NCBI GenBank assembly: GCA_043228905.1
Contig: JBHGNT010000008.1
Span: forward strand, 13,578,001 to 13,642,000
Source: Azolla caroliniana
Lineage: Eukaryota > Polypodiophyta
Length of the DNA: 64,000 nt
Reading direction: 5' to 3'
Positions 1-12,170 of this stretch are shown here, piece by piece. The notes under the pieces are model-generated. The model saw nothing but the letters and a program-made list of their open reading frames with translations, was not told where the DNA came from and ran no database searches. The position numbers and the translations under genes are program-made. The number at the start of each line of letters is the position of its first letter. Positions within the stretch are counted from its first letter, which is position 1.

Positions 1-216
1 CTACAACGCGCTCATAAGTGCTTTTTATACAAGTCCACACGGGACTGTTAGAAGTATGGTGTACTTCAATGCTCACACGAGCATCTGACACTAACTACGA
101 GACTATAATTGCCTAGTAGTCTAACCTTTACTAGGCTTCCAGTTACGGGGTTCATTTCGCTTACCGGTTCAGGCTTATTCAGTTGATCCGGCTCCAGTTG
201 AGCTTGCCGCTCAACA
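1..216 (-). repeat. Truncated LTR of the copia alpha family
   Basis: Matches the LTRs at 27796-28215 and 33680-34093 (shared blocks: tacaagtcc, gtgtacttcaatgctca, ctaggcttcc, and the end cttgccgctcaaca). It is cut by the window start. On the minus strand the LTR begins TGTTGAGCGGCAAGC, a near-perfect inverted repeat with GCTTGCCGCTCAACA. The polypurine tract that should precede the LTR on the minus strand is absent: the coding region at 217 abuts it directly, so an internal deletion joined coding sequence to LTR. Confidence 0.8.
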
Positions 217-1017
217 AGTTCCCACATCTCTTCCTCCATAGTGGCATGCCAATGTGTGTCCCTTGCCACTTCTGCGTAGCTCTCTAGGTCACACACCTCC
301 GCCATTTTCTTCATGTACCCATAGTGATGCGCTATGTACTGATTATATTCGTACATTTTTACAGGGTTCTTTTGGCGGGTCGATCGGTGTAACTTCTCAT
401 TAACCGATTTCAAGGCCCTCTTGGATGGCTCGGACTTCGTCTCCAAAGGTCCGTCTTCGTTCTTTCCGGAGTCTATTTCGCTTAAATCTGAACCATCTCT
501 ACCGATGTCATATTCTAGCATCTTCTTCTTCCCTTTCTCTTTGCACATGAACCGTCTCCTCGGTTCCTTGCATGGGGAAAGCACGACTGAGACTTCGCTA
601 CTCACCGGCTCATAATCGGAATGGTTGTTCCGACTTAGTCGTTAGTTCGGCCCACTCAGCCGAAATGAAATCAGACTCTCATATAGAGTATTGAAGACTT
701 CTTCTTCTACTCGGATTATTTTTGGCTCACTGGAATCATCTTCCAGAATTGGGTCGGACTTGGGGGTTAAAGTCGGTAGATAGTACCAGCATGCCGAATC
801 GTCAAATTTGACATCTCGGTTTACTCGTACTTGCTTAGTTTGGGGGTTGTAGCACTTGTACCCCTTCCGGTCATGAGAGTAACCGACTAGTATGTACTTC
901 TCCGACTTCGAGTCCAACTTGCTCCTCTCCACATAGGCAATGCTACCGAATATCCTAAGGTTCCTTAATTTGGCTTCCATCTGAAATACAACTCGTGTGC
1001 TGACACCTTATCCCCGA
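217..1017 (-). mobile_element. Copia alpha internal fragment: integrase end and linker to RT
   Basis: Two minus-strand reading frames (980-642, then 605-217) belong to a Ty1/copia polyprotein. The first carries the copia integrase C-terminal signature LRIFGSIAYV, YSHDRKGYKCYNP and VRVNRDVKFDD. The second carries the linker preceding reverse transcriptase (RSTRQKNP, then YAEVARDTHWHATMEEEMW). Both match the homologous part of the complete element at 30226-31086. Reverse transcriptase, RNase H and everything upstream of the integrase end are missing. The frame is broken near 605-642, so this is a dead fragment. In the second frame the copia residues run straight into LTR-encoded residues, which shows the deletion joint. 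Confidence 0.85.
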
Positions 1018-1444
1018 TCCGGGTTATGTTATGACATGCATGGGGAGCTATTTCATGGCAGTCGAGGTTGCAAAAGAGGGTTGCGTTGTCAACCACGGAA
1101 GCGGAGTACATGGCAGTTATGGAAGCAGGCAAGGAAATACTATGGATGAAGGACTTCTTTGAGAGCTAGGGATCGGACAAGAGGAATACCGGCTCTATTG
1201 TGACAATCAAAGTGCCATCCACCTTGCGAAGAATGCGGCGTATCATTGTAGGATGAAGCACATCCAGCGGAGGTACCACTAGATCCGGGAGCAAGTGGAA
1301 GATCGAGAGTTCGTGCTGACGAAAATCTACACGGAGGAGAATGGGTCAGATATGCTGACCAAAGTGCTGACACCCGACAAGCTAAACGCATGTCGGAAGC
1401 AGATCAGATTGACGAGGCATCCCATGCTGGAGTGAAGGGGGAGT
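1018..1444 (+). mobile_element. Copia beta fragment: RNase H end and polypurine tract
   Basis: Plus-strand copy of the last part of a copia polyprotein, closely similar at nucleotide level to 55850-56273 of the complete copia E. It holds the RNase H region (ALSTTEAEYMA, EAGKEIL) but is frameshifted. It ends in the stop and polypurine tract tgaagggggagt at about 1433-1444. The expected LTR does not follow; it appears at 11601 after a 10.15 kb insertion. The host copia therefore continues across gypsy B. The left end, at about 1018, is a junction with an inverted copia alpha fragment. Confidence 0.85.
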
Positions 1445-1905
1445 TGTTAATCCTAAGGGCCAGACAATAGCCTAACATAGGGTTTCTACGGAAGAGACTT
1501 CACCAAAGGGTGGTACGGCATAGGTAACTTAGACCAATGACTAATCAGACCTTTATCGGTTACTTAAGCAACATATCATGAATCTTAATACACACGTAAG
1601 ATAGAAAGTAATTAGCACAGAACGGTAATCAATACACAGAGATAAGACAGTAGAGTTTTATTAATTATCCGTCCCGATTTACAATGTAACTGGGCCTTTT
1701 TATAGATCACCGACTCTGCATACAAAACTGTGCCAACCGGCACACTAATATGAACCGGTCCGGATCCGGATTGGCATACTGATTCTGGTCTGTCCGTTCA
1801 CTTCTCAAAATATACTTAATTATTTAATATCCTAATAACAGCTTCCGATTATTCCTGCCCTTTCACATTCTGGACTGTCCTCCACTCCTTGCCGGCTGGC
1901 TAACA
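1445..1905 (-). repeat. 3' LTR of gypsy B
   Basis: 461 bp, bounded by tgttaatcct and ggctaaca. It pairs with 11135-11594. A TATA-like box is present on the minus strand (gcctttttatag on the plus strand near 1695). Confidence 0.9.
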
Positions 1906-1906
1906 C

Positions 1907-4900
1907 ATGGCACGCTCGTGGGACAGTACCTTGTACGTCGAATCCCACTATCAGGCCTTCAATCCTCGTCCAAAATATCTAGAATGCTCTAATCGAGGGG
2001 ATCTAAGGGTTCTTCGGAAAGCTGATCGGACTACTGTTGCTGCTCCGTTGGCTGTGGCCATTGCTCCGGCTGCTGCTCCATTGGTTGTTGTTGTTGTTGC
2101 TCTTGCTGTTGCGCGATCTCCGGCTCTTCTAGGCATTGCTCTTGCTGCTGCACGATCTTCGGCTCTTCTGGGCGTTGCTCCTCCGATGACTGTTGTCCGG
2201 TTCCCGGGGCCGGCGGTTGTTGCAGATATTCCTCCCTTAGCTGCTCCTCCTGAGTTAAATCCGGTTGGCTTGTCCTTGCCTTGCCTCTGTCCGTACTTTG
2301 CTCCAACGATGGCTCTTCATCACTGAGATTGATAGTTGTCGCGCTCTTTGTCACCTCTTGCCGCAACCTCTCATTTTCGTAACTTTCAAACAGGATTTGG
2401 TTATCCAGCCGATCATCGTCCAGTTGTGCTACTAGTTGTTGAACCACTACGATCTGTTCATCAGCCAATGCTACGAAGTCATATGCCAATTCATCTTTCA
2501 CGGCAGCAAAGTCTTCCTTGTCCAGCTTATAGAATTAGTCTCCTTCCCTTTGCCGGTTTTCTGCGTCCGTCCTCAGCAATTGTAGCTCGGCCGCATGTTT
2601 CGCCCATTTCAACCACCATAATACTAAGTTTTCTTCAATCAATCGCTTCGTTCGATTCTTCCATGCTTGTACAATGCACCGGATCCGCTCCAGCCCCATC
2701 TTTGATTTGTCTTCAGCAGCCTGTCGTTCATCTTTCAATTGTTTGATCAGGTTCACAGTTACCACCTCCTGGTCCTTGTGGCGCACCAATTGATTCTGAT
2801 AAGTTGTCTGCACTCTTTGTAAGACCATGATGTCATGTTCCGTGTCCGCATGAAGTTGCTTCTAGAGTTCTAGGCGTTCTTGCGCCGCTTCAGCTCGTAT
2901 GGTTTCCTTCTCAGCCCGTTCTTCCGCTAGTGTCGACTCTGCCCATTACACTTCGTTCCGGAGCTCGAACATCTTCTCTTGTTGTCGGTGATGAGCTTCT
3001 TGTATTCTGTCTTGACATGTTTATAATCCCGATGCAGGTGGTCAAAATCTTCTGTTTTCTACTTCAGCTTCTGATTGATTTGGCGGAGAGCTTGGTCTTC
3101 CCTATCCTTTTGTTGCCGAAGCTCTTCTTTGAGCCTCTCTATCTCTATTTCCGCCATCCTTCTAAGTTTATCCTTCTCTTGCAGCACTTTTTCTTTCTCT
3201 TCCTTAAGTTGGTCATAGGCTTGGTGTCCCTTCCGTAGGCTTTCTTCTACTTGACGGAGGTTGTCGGCAATCTTCCGTTGTTCTTCCTCCGCCGCCAATT
3301 TTAATTCTCTTTCCCTGACCCATAATGCTTCCTATGCGGCTAGGTCTTCTTTGAGAATGGCAAGGTCTTGTGCTTGCGCTGTAATTGTTTCCGGGATTGT
3401 TTCTGTCACTAGGGTTGTATGATTATGTACAGTTGTTGGCGTTACGTTATTCTGTACATGTACCGGAGCCACTGGTTCTTGTTCCTGGGGTCCTGTTATG
3501 ACCATCTTAGCCAATTCTTGTTCCAAGCTCCGGATCCTTGACCGGGCCTTCTCTAGTTCTCCGGTTGTGGCTAGCAACCGTCCAATTGTGCTTTCTCTTC
3601 TGCCTCCATATAATGGACTACTCCAGCTATTTTCTCAACAATCCACCACAGCCATTGGCTGTCAGTGCCTTGTTGTTGTGTCCGTGGGGAGGTTGGGCCA
3701 ATATCTGTGCTTCCCAGTGGCTGATCTTGTCTGGTTATGTCGATTGGCAACTCTGGCTCTGGTTGGTTACCACTTGGCAGTTCTGGCTCTGGTTGGGACT
3801 CCGTTGGCCATTCCTGCTCTGGTTGGTCCTGGTGTGCCGGTGGTGTAGATAACTGAATCACCTGCTCCTAAATCACGGGTCTTGTTATGTCCTAACCCAC
3901 CAGCGTAGCCTGCTGCGCAAGGAATTCTGTGACCGGTTCTGTTTCAACTAGTTCCGATTTCACCCTTGACTCTAGGCCCTCAGTGCAGGGTATCAATGTC
4001 CTATCCTTCCCTGGACCCGATTGCTTCCCAGCATGGGCTGCAGTGCGCTTCTTCTGGCGCCGCTGGAGGTGCTCATGGCGCTCCTCCGTCATTTCCTCCT
4101 CCTGAGTCCCAAGATTGATTTTCATTGACAAGGGCTCTAGCTCTTGTTGAACTGGCCAGCACAACGTAATCTTTATTGATTGTGCCAGTGTTTCCTCCTG
4201 CGTTTCCACCTGGTTAGGCTGCTTTTTCGCACTTTTTTCAATGTCGGTCTCCTTCCCTTTGGTTGCCTTAGCAACCAATAGCTGTTGTCGTTTTGAAGCC
4301 GTTCTGGGGGTTCCTTTGGTTGATCTCCCCCGCTTCTTCACCATGATGGGCTCCACTGGTGGTGCTAACAGTGTGAGCCATTGCGCCATCGCCGCCCATA
4401 TTTTCCAACCATCCTTCCCTCTTACCAAGTCAGTGGCCACGCGCAGTCCATCGGCAACCGGCACCGACCAGTCCACCTGTATTCCCTCATATGTGACTAT
4501 AATTAAACCGGCTCTGTTCCTAGGCATTGCCGGGGGTCCAGGGTACACATGGCCAAACTCGTGGAGCACACGAGCAATCTCTCGGAATAACTCATCCTCA
4601 CCGCCCTATGTGCGATATGCCTTGCTGGCTAGAGAGTACTCATCGAAGTATTTCGTGAGCTGCTCCGGGGTAGGGTTGTCTATGGTGAAGATGCCTCCTT
4701 CGGGTAAGCCCGTCCGGGCACGGATGGCCTCCTGTGTGATTACTTCGGTGTCGATTTCTTTAACAAGCTTTTCCACATCTCTGTGTGGTGGTGCCTCCAT
4801 GATCCTCAAGAAACCTTCCAATCCGTGTTGCTTCAACCACTTCTTGGCTGCCTCAGAGAGCGCCATGTAGTCCATTTCTCCTTCTGAGTTGGTGGTTGCT

Positions 4901-4968
4901 GGTGAGGTAGGTGCGTTAGTGGGCTCTAGGTGCTCGCGTCTGCATGCGGTGGAGGTTTTCGTTCTCAT
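1907..4968 (-). pseudogene. Extra ORF downstream of integrase in gypsy B, coiled-coil and Gln-rich
   Basis: A run of minus-strand reading frames (4968-4606, 4569-3892, 3861-3571, 3577-3332, 3298-3059, 2828-2535, 2501-2031), broken by single stops or shifts, encodes what was probably one protein of about 900-1000 residues. The N-terminal part is globular (EAAKKWLKQHG, LPEGGIFTIDNPTPEQL, HEFGHVYPGP, DGWKIWAAMAQWL). A basic stretch follows (KKRGRSTKGTPRTASKRQQ). Then come Pro/Glu/Gln repeats (QPEPELP), heptad-rich coiled coil (LEKARSRIRSLEQELAKM, LRQVEESLRKGHQAYDQLK, EIERLKEELRQQKDRED) and a C-terminal poly-Gln tract. It lies between integrase and the 3' LTR, the env-like position of Athila elements, but no signal peptide or clear transmembrane segment was seen. 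Function is unknown. Confidence 0.6.
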
Positions 4969-5387
4969 TAGTGACCCCTTCCCTCATGTATGCATCAGTA
5001 GTATGGGCTCCAGTTTTACCATGTTTCATGTGGTGGATGTTTCTTTAATCGCCCATGTGCATTTGCAATTCTCTATTCACGAAATGAGAAGACCTCCATG
5101 TGGTGGAGGTTTTCGTTCTGCATGTTGGTGCCTTTCTCGATTCCTGTGCATGCGCACGTTGTGTATTATAATAACAATGAAGTGCCACGTGGCGGCGTTT
5201 TAATGTGCTATAAATAGCCCACTACGTTGCTTTTCAAAGTGCCCAGTCACTCCTCCTTTTTATTGCATGTGGTCGTTCACTCCTCGCCATCGCATGATTT
5301 GGGTTTGATTGGATCTAATTCAATTTTCTTTTTCTTTTATTTATTTATTTTTTATTTTTATTTATTTTGTTTTTAAATTCGCTCTTG

Positions 5388-6932
5388 TTAATCCGTATCC
5401 GGCCCAAACGGACCCTTCTCTGGATTGTGGTCCCTTTTATCGGTTCCATGCTTGCCGATTGCTTGACCGGTTATCGTCTCGTCCTGCTTACCGGTGTCTA
5501 GTTCGGTGTCAGCCTTTGTCTGTTCAAACGGGTTTCTTGGCATGGGTCCATAGTATGGTTTGAGTCGAAACCCATTGACCCATTTACCCATAACTTCTCC
5601 GGCGAGTGTCCCTAGCTGGTAGGAACAGTGGAACTCCCATGTAATCCAATATGGCCCGGTCCACCGAAACCGTAGTTTCCCCGACATCTTACCCATCCGA
5701 GTCTGGAATACAAGTACCGGATTGCCGATCCCAAACATTTTTTCGTTACCTTTCCAGTGTCGATCAACGAACGCTTTCCTTCTCCGTTGCTGCAGTTCCA
5801 TGTGCATCAGGTTGGCTATCCGGTGTTCCTCTAGTTCGCATAGTGTTGCAAGCCGGATTGTTTTCAACTCCTCGTTTAGGCATTCCTGAACTTGTGACCA
5901 CAAACTTGGAACCTGGAATTCGATCAACATTACCGCTTCCAATCCGAATGCTAATCGGTGTCGGCGTTGTCCAGATACTTGTTTTATACGTTGTCCGATA
6001 GGCCCAGAGTGTATTGTGTAGTTTTGTATCCCAATCCGTCCAATTCTCATTGACAATTTTCCGTAGGATGTTTTGTAGCATCTTATTTGTGGATTTGGCT
6101 AATCCGTTGGCTTGCGGATAATACGGAGTGCTTCGCTTGTGCACCACCACATAGAATGTCGTCAAGCTCTCCACCACTTGTCCTAGGAAATGCCCACCTT
6201 GGTCGCTGATTAGCTCGATTGGACATCCATACCAGCACCAGATATATATTCATATAAGAACTTTGTCGTGGATGCCGCGGTGTTTTCCCGTAGTGCTTTG
6301 GCCTCCACCCACTTAGTGCAGTAATCCGTAGCGACAATCACGTATCGGTTGCCAATTCTCATTGCTAGTGGTTTAAATGGGATGACGAAGTCCAGCCCCC
6401 ATTTCTAAAATGGTGCCAATGGCAGCACTAGTTGGTGAGGCATTCTTGCTTATTCCGTTGGTTGGCCCCTCTACTAACATAAATCGCATTCTTTAGCATA
6501 CCGGACGGCGTCTTTTAATGTTGTTGGCCACCCTAGGACACTCTGCCATATTTTTCTTGCCGTAGCGTCCCCACCATAATGCCCTCCAGCAACGCCGCAG
6601 TGTGCTTCGCGTAGTATTTGGTCTTTTTCGTCGCTGTGCACTGTGCGCCGCCATATGCCATCCACGCCTATATGGTACAGTGTGTCCTGCAGTAGGTAGA
6701 AGTGTCGGCTTTGTACTGCTAATCGTTTCCACTCGTCTCTGTTCATCTCCTCTAGAGGTAATCCGGTGCTCAGGAATTGGTGAATGTTAGTGAGCCACTT
6801 GTCTTCCTCGGCGACCGTACCATCTGTTGTCGTTTCTGCTGTGACCCTAAACAACTCTGCATCCGGGAACTCGTCTAGGACTCCGTCACCGGTTTCTCTG
6901 GAGTTTAACCGGCTCAAATAATCCGCAACCAC
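5388..6932 (-). pseudogene. Gypsy B integrase region (broken)
   Basis: Minus-strand frames 6932-6474, 6337-6083, 6177-5764 and 6056-5388 give integrase in order. The zinc-binding segment has the H-H-C-C pattern (HCGVAGGHYGG then AKECDLC). The catalytic core follows (STPYYPQANGLAKSTNKMLQ, WDTKLHNTLWAYRTTYKT). The C-terminal domain is VDRHWKGNEKMFGIGNPVLV then KLRFRWTGPYWI. The start of the first frame also holds the RNase H end (VADYLSRLNS). Frame changes at about 6330, 6170 and 6050 inactivate it. No chromodomain was seen after the GPYWI block, consistent with a non-chromovirus. Confidence 0.85.
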
Positions 6933-7141
6933 ATGTTGTATGCGTAGCCGTGAAATATCTCAAACTCAAATTCTTGTAATAATAACATCCACCGGGCTAG
7001 CTTACCCATGAGTGATGCTTTTGAGACCAAGTAAAGTAGCACTGAATGGTCTACATGAAAGGAAAATTTCCTCCCCAATAGGTAATGTCAGAACTTTGTG
7101 ACACTGTAGATCATGCCCAAGGCTTCTCTTTCTGTCATTGA

Positions 7142-9022
7142 CTAATTACGTTCCGCTTGGGACAGCTTCCGGTTGGCATAATACATGGGCCGGTACCACT
7201 TCGGTTCGGTAAGCTGCATTAATGTGCTCCCAATTGCTATGTCAGACGCGTCTACGAATACGTGGAATTCTTTAGAACAATCTGGAGGTTGCACCACCGG
7301 TGCTTGTGATAGTAGCACTTTTAGTGCCCGGTAAGCCTTCTCTTCTATGTCCGTCCATTGAAACAGTGTCCGGTGCACTGCAACATGCAATGTTGTGGCC
7401 AGGTCTGCCAGATACCGGAGCATCCGGCTATGCCACTGGATTTGTCCTAGGAACCGACTCAATGCTTTCGCCATGGTGGGTGCCGGTGCCTCCAAAATTG
7501 CTTTGACCTTCTCCGAGTCTACTGCAATACCGTCCTTGCTAACGATGCACCGCATGACACTCCGAACAAGCATTTCGCCAGGTTAAGGCTTAACCGGTAA
7601 ACCCTACATTTCTCAAGACATAGTCGGAGGTATTGGAGGTGTTCCCCTTTCTGGTTGTACACGGCAAAATCGTCCAAGAACACCTGCATGAATGTTGGAA
7701 TAAATTCACTGAAAATCTCCATGATTATCCGCTGAGAGGTTGTCGGTGCCGTTTTAAGTCTGAACATCATGACTACGGCGACAAATACTCCCCATTCGGT
7801 AACAAAAGCGGTTTTCTCCTGGTCGTCGGGGTGCATCCGGATCTGATTGTAGCCGTTAAATCCGTCTAGGAAACTATAAACTTCGTGACCAGCTACTATC
7901 CGTAAAGGGGATTGGGAAGGCGTCAGTTACCGTTGCCGCATTCAACTTCCAGTAGTCGACACATACCCTGATTTTTCCGTTCTTTTTCGGTACGACGACT
8001 ATTGGACTCAGCCATGCCGCCTTCTTGACCGGTCAAATGAACCCTACCTGTAACAATTTGTCGATTTCGTCCTTTACTTTTGCTGCATAGTTAGGGTTCA
8101 TCTGGTAGCACCGTTGCGCCATAGGCTTGGCATCCTTACTCAGATGTATCTGGTGTTGATACAACTGAGGATCTAGCCCCCGCATGTCCTTGTAAGACCA
8201 TGCGAACACGTCCCAGAGTCATTTCTTTGGCGATGTGAACCAGTCTTGCATCTTCTACGGTGCCTAGGTTTACTTCTTCCAGTTGAGAAGCTTTAACGCG
8301 TTGAGATACTCCCAATTCCTTCTCCAAAGCTTCCTGCGCTTGCCGTAACTCTCTGATGGCTTCTTTATCCGGTTCTTCATCGGCATCCTCCGGGTTACAT
8401 TATATATGGTGCCACTGCTTCGGCGACATCAACTTCAAATAAGGGTACAATTTTTGGATTCTCTTGTAAGTACTGATCGACCTCTTCATTAGCCAATCCT
8501 TCAAGCATGTTGACACATTCTGCATACAGCGGTGTCAGCTCCTTGCCAGTACTCGAACGTGGTTGGGTAGGTACTCGTACTTTCCCTTTGCCGCGTCGAA
8601 AAGTAATTATGTTTTTCCGTCAGTTTTGCTTCATGTGCGTTGTTTTTAGCCATGGGCGGCCCAGCAACAGTGGGTATGCCCCTTATGCATTGAGCTGGAG
8701 GACTACTGCCGAAATGCGGAATGTGTGACCTCCGATGGTCACTTCGAAATCTCGTATCAATCCGGTAGGTCTTACTGAACTTGTGTCCGCCATCCGGAGC
8801 CAAAACGGGCACGGCTCCCAGGGTATTACAAGTTCGAAGGCTAATCACATTCACGCCGGATCCTCCGTCTATAATCGTTCCGGGTAGCTCTCGTCCTTTG
8901 ACGATGGTTGTGATAGTCGGACTGCTCGTGTCCACTACCGTCGGTCCTTCCTCCGGATTAGAAAAGAATGCCGGAGCCGGTGGCGTGCCAACCACAGTCA
9001 TTCTCGTCTTCAGTCCTTCCAT
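7142..9022 (-). pseudogene. Gypsy B protease, reverse transcriptase and RNase H (broken)
   Basis: The frame 9022-8501 has an aspartic-protease-like motif IIDGGSGVNVIS, with D-G-G replacing the usual D-S/T-G. RT begins near 8110 (VKDEIDKLLQVGFI, then VVPKKNGKIRVCVDYWKLN) and continues in 7836-7519 with the catalytic block VFLDDFAVY. The frame 7573-7142 holds the RT thumb and RNase H start (FHVFVDASDIAIGSTLMQL). Stops and frameshifts occur between 8501 and 7840 and around 7550. The order protease-RT-RNase H-integrase is typical of Ty3/gypsy. Confidence 0.85.
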
Positions 9023-9297
9023 AAACCGAGGTACTAACTACAATAGCCGACCTAATGGCAGCGTGATTTGGCATTCTTGCAACGCCTGCCATGTTGGGTT
9101 TTCCGCTTACCTATTGCCAGTGGCCTCCTCTGGATTCTCCTTTTGTTGTTCTAGTTCTGCCACATTCCGCTCATTTGCCTTCTTTACCCATTCGGTGGCC
9201 TACTTCCAGATGGCTTCTTGGGTTTCCCACTCCATTGCTTTTCCTTTTGACCTCGTGGTCACTTGTTGTATGTCCGCGACCTCCGCTACCATCATGT

Positions 9298-10956
9298 TTA
9301 TCGTTGGTCGCTTATCATAGCTTTTCGCCAGACATTGGTTACTGTACTGTCCCTCTTGTCGGCAATAGTAGCAGTAAGCCTTCCAGGTGTTGCTGGATTC
9401 TGCTTTCGCTCCGGCACCCGGTTGAGGTCTTGTTGTACGTGCTTGGCCTTGGTCCGGTTGGGTGCTTGGTGTACCCTGTTCCAGCTCCCGTTGGTGATCC
9501 CCTTTTTTATTGAAATGTTGTTTTTTGTTGAAATGCTTTTTGTTCCAATAATCCTGTCAGGGCTTGTCGTCATACTTGCCATAGTTCTCCCTTCGTGGGT
9601 TGTAACCGGGGGAGTGATCCTGGTTGTATCGCTCATTCCGTTCCCCATTATAGTCCCGATATCTATCATATCTATAATACCGGTCACGATCATAAGCGTC
9701 TCTTCGATCACTGTACCGGACATCTTGTGTCGGCCGGTAATGCTCCTCTCACCACCAGTGCTCTTCTTCCTTCTCTTGGTTGCTTTGTGGTTCGATTTGC
9801 CGGACCGGTGGCGCTTGCCAATTCAATAAGTGATACTCGCACCGATCCATTGTGTGGTTTCTGGAATGTCACAACAAGCATTGAGAACGCATGGTGCACT
9901 CCCACGCTGAGTGTCCGGCATTTAGGCAAGTCGTACATTGAATTGCTTGTCGAAATCGGAGGTCTTCATCGGTTGGTAACGTTCATTGGAGTGCCCCCAT
10001 CGTCAACCATGAGCTCGAGTTTTCCATTTCCCTGACTCGGTCTATGACCTGGTTTACGGAGCTCGTGCAGAAATCAATGACTGTGCACACCGTTCGTAGG
10101 GGTTCCCAGAGTGCTACTAGGAATATCACCTTAGTCTCTTCCTCCGGTGGTGCCCGACTGAACTGGCTGTGCATTCTCTAGAATCGGATTACAAATTGTT
10201 GAATGTTCTTCGTGGGCTCCTACCAGATGGTATAAAATAGGCCGACCATTTCCCATTGATCCACCTCTTTGTTAAACAAGTGAAAAAATTAGTTTTTAAG
10301 GCCTCAAATGTCATGATGGTGTTGGGATCCTACGTCACGCGCCATCTAGTGGCGGGCCCTTCCAGGGTCATACCAAACTCCGCCATCTTTGAGTGTTCTG
10401 CTTCAGCCGCGGTTAAGCGTTGTGACACCTGATTCGCTTCCCAGGTCTGCTGAATTGCATAGACATGGGCCTCTGCGTCCAAATCATCCCAGTACTTGGG
10501 ATATTGAAATGGCATGTCGTCGGCTGGTGTTGGAACCCAGGCTGATGGTGTCGGAGGTCTCGCCTCCTCTGTGGGAGGTCTTTCTTCCTCTATGGGAGGT
10601 CTTTCTTCCTCGTTGGGAGGTCTTTCCTCCGCTGCTTCGGGTGTCAGGGTTTGCTCAATCCTTGGTCGGTTTGTGGCTTCCAGCTCTGTCAATTCTGGTT
10701 CCGGTGTCGGTAAGGTATCCAATTCCTCGTCCGTCAGTTCGTCAGGGGTGTTGTGACTACTGCGGTAATTGGAATGAGCGCTATATTTGTCATTCAAGTC
10801 CGATTCAAAGGCCGAAAACGATTTTGAATTGCCTTCTCCTGTAGCTAATGCTTGCAGAAGGGATTCAATTTCCCGAAGACTACTTAAGCTGCTTCCTTCA
10901 TCGGGGTGGAAATCTTGTTGCAAACGAAGTGACTCCTCGGCCACCCGCCGGATCAC
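9298..10956 (-). pseudogene. Gypsy B gag (broken)
   Basis: The frame 10956-10330 encodes an acidic gag segment with a Pro/Glu/Arg repeat (EERPP repeated about four times, 10560-10640) followed by YPKYWDDLDAEAHVYAIQQ and FGMTLEGPATRWR, the start of a retrotransposon gag domain. Further gag pieces are in other frames down to 9298. Around 9310-9370 there is a degenerate zinc knuckle (CYYCRQEGQYSNQC), lacking its histidine. Stops and shifts show the copy is dead. The gag start was not resolved. Confidence 0.7.
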
Positions 10957-11134
10957 TTTGGAAAATGATTGATCCGCACGAATCTCTTCCGCCGCCTGCT
11001 GGAAGGCCTCTCGCTTCCGCAGCCGCTCAGCAAGTCTCCTTGCTCGATCCGTAACCAGTTTGTTCGTTGGTCTAGTGATCCATTCCCGTCGTTGTTCGTT
11101 GCGCTTATGCAGGAATCGTGGTCACCAAAAACTG

Positions 11135-11594
11135 TGTTACTCCTAAGGGCCAGACAATAGCCTAACACAGGGTGTCTATGGAAGACACTTCACCAAAGGG
11201 TGTTACGGCAAGGTAACTTAGACCAATGATTGATTAGACCTTTATCGGTTACTTAAGCAACATATCCTGAATCTTAATACACGCATAAGATAGAAAGTAA
11301 TTAGCACAGAACGGTAATCAATACACAGAGATAAGACAATAGAGCTTTATTAATTATCCATCCCAATTTACAATGTAATCGGGCCTTTTTATAGATCACC
11401 GGTTCTGCATACAAAATGGTGCCAACCAGCACACTGATATGAACCAGTCTGGATCTGGATCGGCATACCAATTCCGGTCCGTCCGTTCACTTCTCAAAAT
11501 ATACTTAATTACTTAATATCCTAATCACAGCTTTCGATTATTCCTGCCCTTTCACATTCTGGATTGTCCTCCACTCCTTGCCGGCTGGCTAACA
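11135..11594 (-). repeat. 5' LTR of gypsy B
   Basis: 460 bp, tgttactcct to ggctaaca, the partner of 1445-1905. The minus-strand sequence just inside it (TTTTTGGTGACCACGATTCC) has a TGG start as expected of a primer-binding site, but the tRNA was not identified. Confidence 0.9.
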
Positions 11595-11600
11595 AGAGTT

Positions 11601-12170
11601 TGTTAGGATTTCGGTCCCTCTGGATGGGATATGAGTACCCGGCATGGAAGACCCGGTGAGAATCGGATGACGCAGGCCTAGTGAGAACCTCTCACCGGAT
11701 GAAGGGACATAGATGTAAATATGTTTCTGTTAGCCCATTGTGGCTATATTTGTAAATAGCCTGAAAGTCATATTAGTATAAATATGACCTAGGGCACACA
11801 CTATTGTGTGTTGTTGGTCATTCTTTGTGTTGTCGGTGTAACTGATGTACAAAGCGTAATAGAGAGAGAGACACACACACACAGAGTGATTCTCTGTTGT
11901 AACCACCGCCAGGCGAAGAGAGTGAGCACGAGGTCGTTGCCTATGTGCCCCTCCTATTGTATTCTTTTGACATAGTAATAGTTTGGTGTCTGTGGGCTCC
12001 CGTGGTTTTTCCCTCTCAGGGTTTTCCATGTCAATATCTTGTGTACTCTCTTGTTTACAGTGTTTTTTGTGTATACTTGCATGTATCTCCACATTCCCAT
12101 TTCTATGTTTGTAATTCTAAAAGAGGTGATTGAAGACTCGGTTCTGGCCGAGCATTATTCCGCATATTCT
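11601..12170 (+). repeat. 3' LTR of the interrupted copia beta copy
   Basis: Begins tgttaggatttcggtccctc and matches the copia E LTR through acatagatgtaaatatgttt, gtcatattagtataaatatgac and ggttctggccgagc. The end is uncertain (about 12166-12170). It belongs to the same copy as the RNase H fragment at 1018-1444; gypsy B separates them. The TATA box tataaata lies at about 11777. Confidence 0.8.

Larger units (their letters stand above)
1445..11594 (-). mobile_element. Gypsy B: decayed Athila-like Ty3/gypsy retrotransposon with LTRs
   Basis: Complete element by structure: LTRs 1445-1905 and 11135-11594 (461 and 460 bp, both TGTTA...TAACA), with about 37 differences counted by eye (about 8 percent). 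Flanks are ggagt (1440-1444) and agagt (11595-11599), a 5-bp target duplication with one mismatch. Coding order on the minus strand is gag, protease, RT, RNase H, integrase, then an extra long region before the 3' LTR. The RT motif CVDYWKLNAAT and the position of the extra ORF recall the Athila lineage, as an inference. All frames carry stops and shifts, so the copy is dead. A minus-strand TATA (CTATAAAAAG) lies in each LTR. A convincing polypurine tract next to the 3' LTR was not seen. Confidence 0.9.

Noticed and set aside
10514-10756. Ser/Gly-repeat plus-strand frame (SSVGGLSSSMGGL).
   Set aside because: Antisense of the Pro/Glu repeat of gypsy B gag, which is in coding order with the element.
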